A DNA stretch of 64,000 nucleotides from positions 1,364,001 through 1,428,000 of the forward strand of contig NW_024468912.1 of NCBI RefSeq assembly GCF_011745365.1, given 5' to 3'. The stretch's first letter is position 1. The number at the start of each line of letters is the position of its first letter. Below are positions 63,452-64,000 of this stretch, piece after piece. Origin of the DNA: Cryphonectria parasitica EP155. Lineage: Eukaryota; Ascomycota; Sordariomycetes; Diaporthales; Cryphonectriaceae. Below the pieces are notes generated by a model. That model did no database searches, was not told the origin of the DNA, and saw only the letters and a list, made by a program, of their open reading frames with translations. The translations under genes and the position numbers were made by a program.

Positions 63452-64000
63452 GTCCTCTTTCTTTTCTTTGCTTCTTCCGCTTCTTCTTCTTCTTCTTCTT
63501 CTTCTTCTTCTTCTTCTCTCTGCTTGCCTTCACTCTCTCGATCTCGATGGACGTTGTGAGGGCAAACGAGGGGCTGTGGAGGAAAACAAGTCCAGGCTCT
63601 GTGATGAGATAACCGAAACTCGCTAGGCTAGGTCACGATGCGCTGTGATTAGGCACCGAGCTTGCTGAACAGTGGGCGCCAGGGCCCTCACATTAGCGTC
63701 TTTGCCTCCTTGTCGCGAGCCAGTTCGCCATGTGCGCCATTGGCGTCGAGTCTAAGACACCCGGGAGCGGCCTAGACACCTTCTAGGCTTATCCACTGTA
63801 GGACGGAGTGATGAGATCATAGAAAGAAAAAAACGAAGAGGGCAAAAAAGGGGGAATGGCAAAGGAAGGGGTTGTTACAGAAGCAGACCTTGTCATTATC
63901 AACAATAGTGGCAACCGCCCCCCCCCCCCCCAAAATAGAAATGGTTTCCCATCTCTAGGAAAAGGAGACTTTCGAACTCGCGCTCTATAACTGGATGGAA
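63452..64000. other. Promoter side of the A-T-R gene and window edge
   Basis: Contains a (TTC)12 run at 63481-63516, read as GAA on the gene's strand and only about 30 bp before its ATG, and a poly-C run near 63917-63930. No further gene supported. Confidence 0.5.
63481..63516. repeat. (TTC)12 microsatellite in the A-T-R leader
   Basis: Perfect triplet repeat directly upstream of the reductase start codon, probably in its 5' UTR or core promoter. Length change there could alter expression. Confidence 0.88.

Noticed and set aside
1..64000. CRISPR arrays, bacterial operons or a prophage
   Set aside because: No regularly spaced direct repeats; genes have spliceosomal introns and eukaryotic families throughout.

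Overview
The window looks like nuclear DNA of a filamentous ascomycete, most likely a Sordariomycete-type mould. The evidence is short GT-AG spliceosomal introns (mostly 59-125 nt, one with a TGCTAAC branch point), intron-poor long genes, secreted carbohydrate- and ester-active enzymes, NRPS-family genes, a copia retrotransposon, and long gene-free spacers with microsatellites and poly-G/poly-C runs. I cannot name the species. All exon structures were read by eye from splice consensus, frame continuity and family motifs.

Layout from left to right: a DUF829/TMEM53-like hydrolase (-); a secreted pepsin-type aspartic protease (+, 3 exons); a tRNA-Gly(CCC) (-); a divergent pair of classical short-chain dehydrogenases sharing a 376-bp promoter region (6.6-9.1 kb); a gene-free 3 kb; an unknown proline-rich acidic protein (12.2-14.1 kb); a complete Ty1/copia element (14.5-19.9 kb) with 134-bp identical LTRs, a 5-bp target duplication and an uninterrupted 1564-aa Gag-Pol; a secreted AIM6-like phosphodiesterase (-); a Sit4-associated (SAPS) protein (+) followed by an acidic ORF that may be its tail or a separate gene; and an HSL-type alpha/beta hydrolase (-) whose nucleophile serine position is Asp.

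After a 6.7-kb gene-free stretch comes the most unusual locus, 38.17-48.73 kb. It is a single intronless 3517-aa NRPS-derived protein with the order A-remnant, T, E, C, A, T, C, T-like, then a long Ser/Thr-rich tail. Both recognisable carrier domains have Glu where the phosphopantetheine serine should be (GGDE instead of GGDS), and the third carrier-like domain lacks the motif. The A-domain phosphate loop and the C-domain HHxxxDG motifs are also lost, yet the 10.5-kb frame is open. This suggests a maintained, non-thiotemplate role for an NRPS scaffold.

The right third holds a membrane-anchored SGNH/GDSL hydrolase (-), a secreted arylsulfatase (+, 4 exons), a small two-exon Cys-rich protein (+), a secreted GH28 pectinase-fold enzyme (-, 4 exons), and an intact A-T-R NRPS-like carboxylate reductase (-, 3 exons). 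The secreted protease, sulfatase, GH28 and SGNH enzymes fit an organism degrading plant or other polymeric substrates. Apart from the SDR pair, nothing in the spacing shows that neighbouring genes form one pathway.
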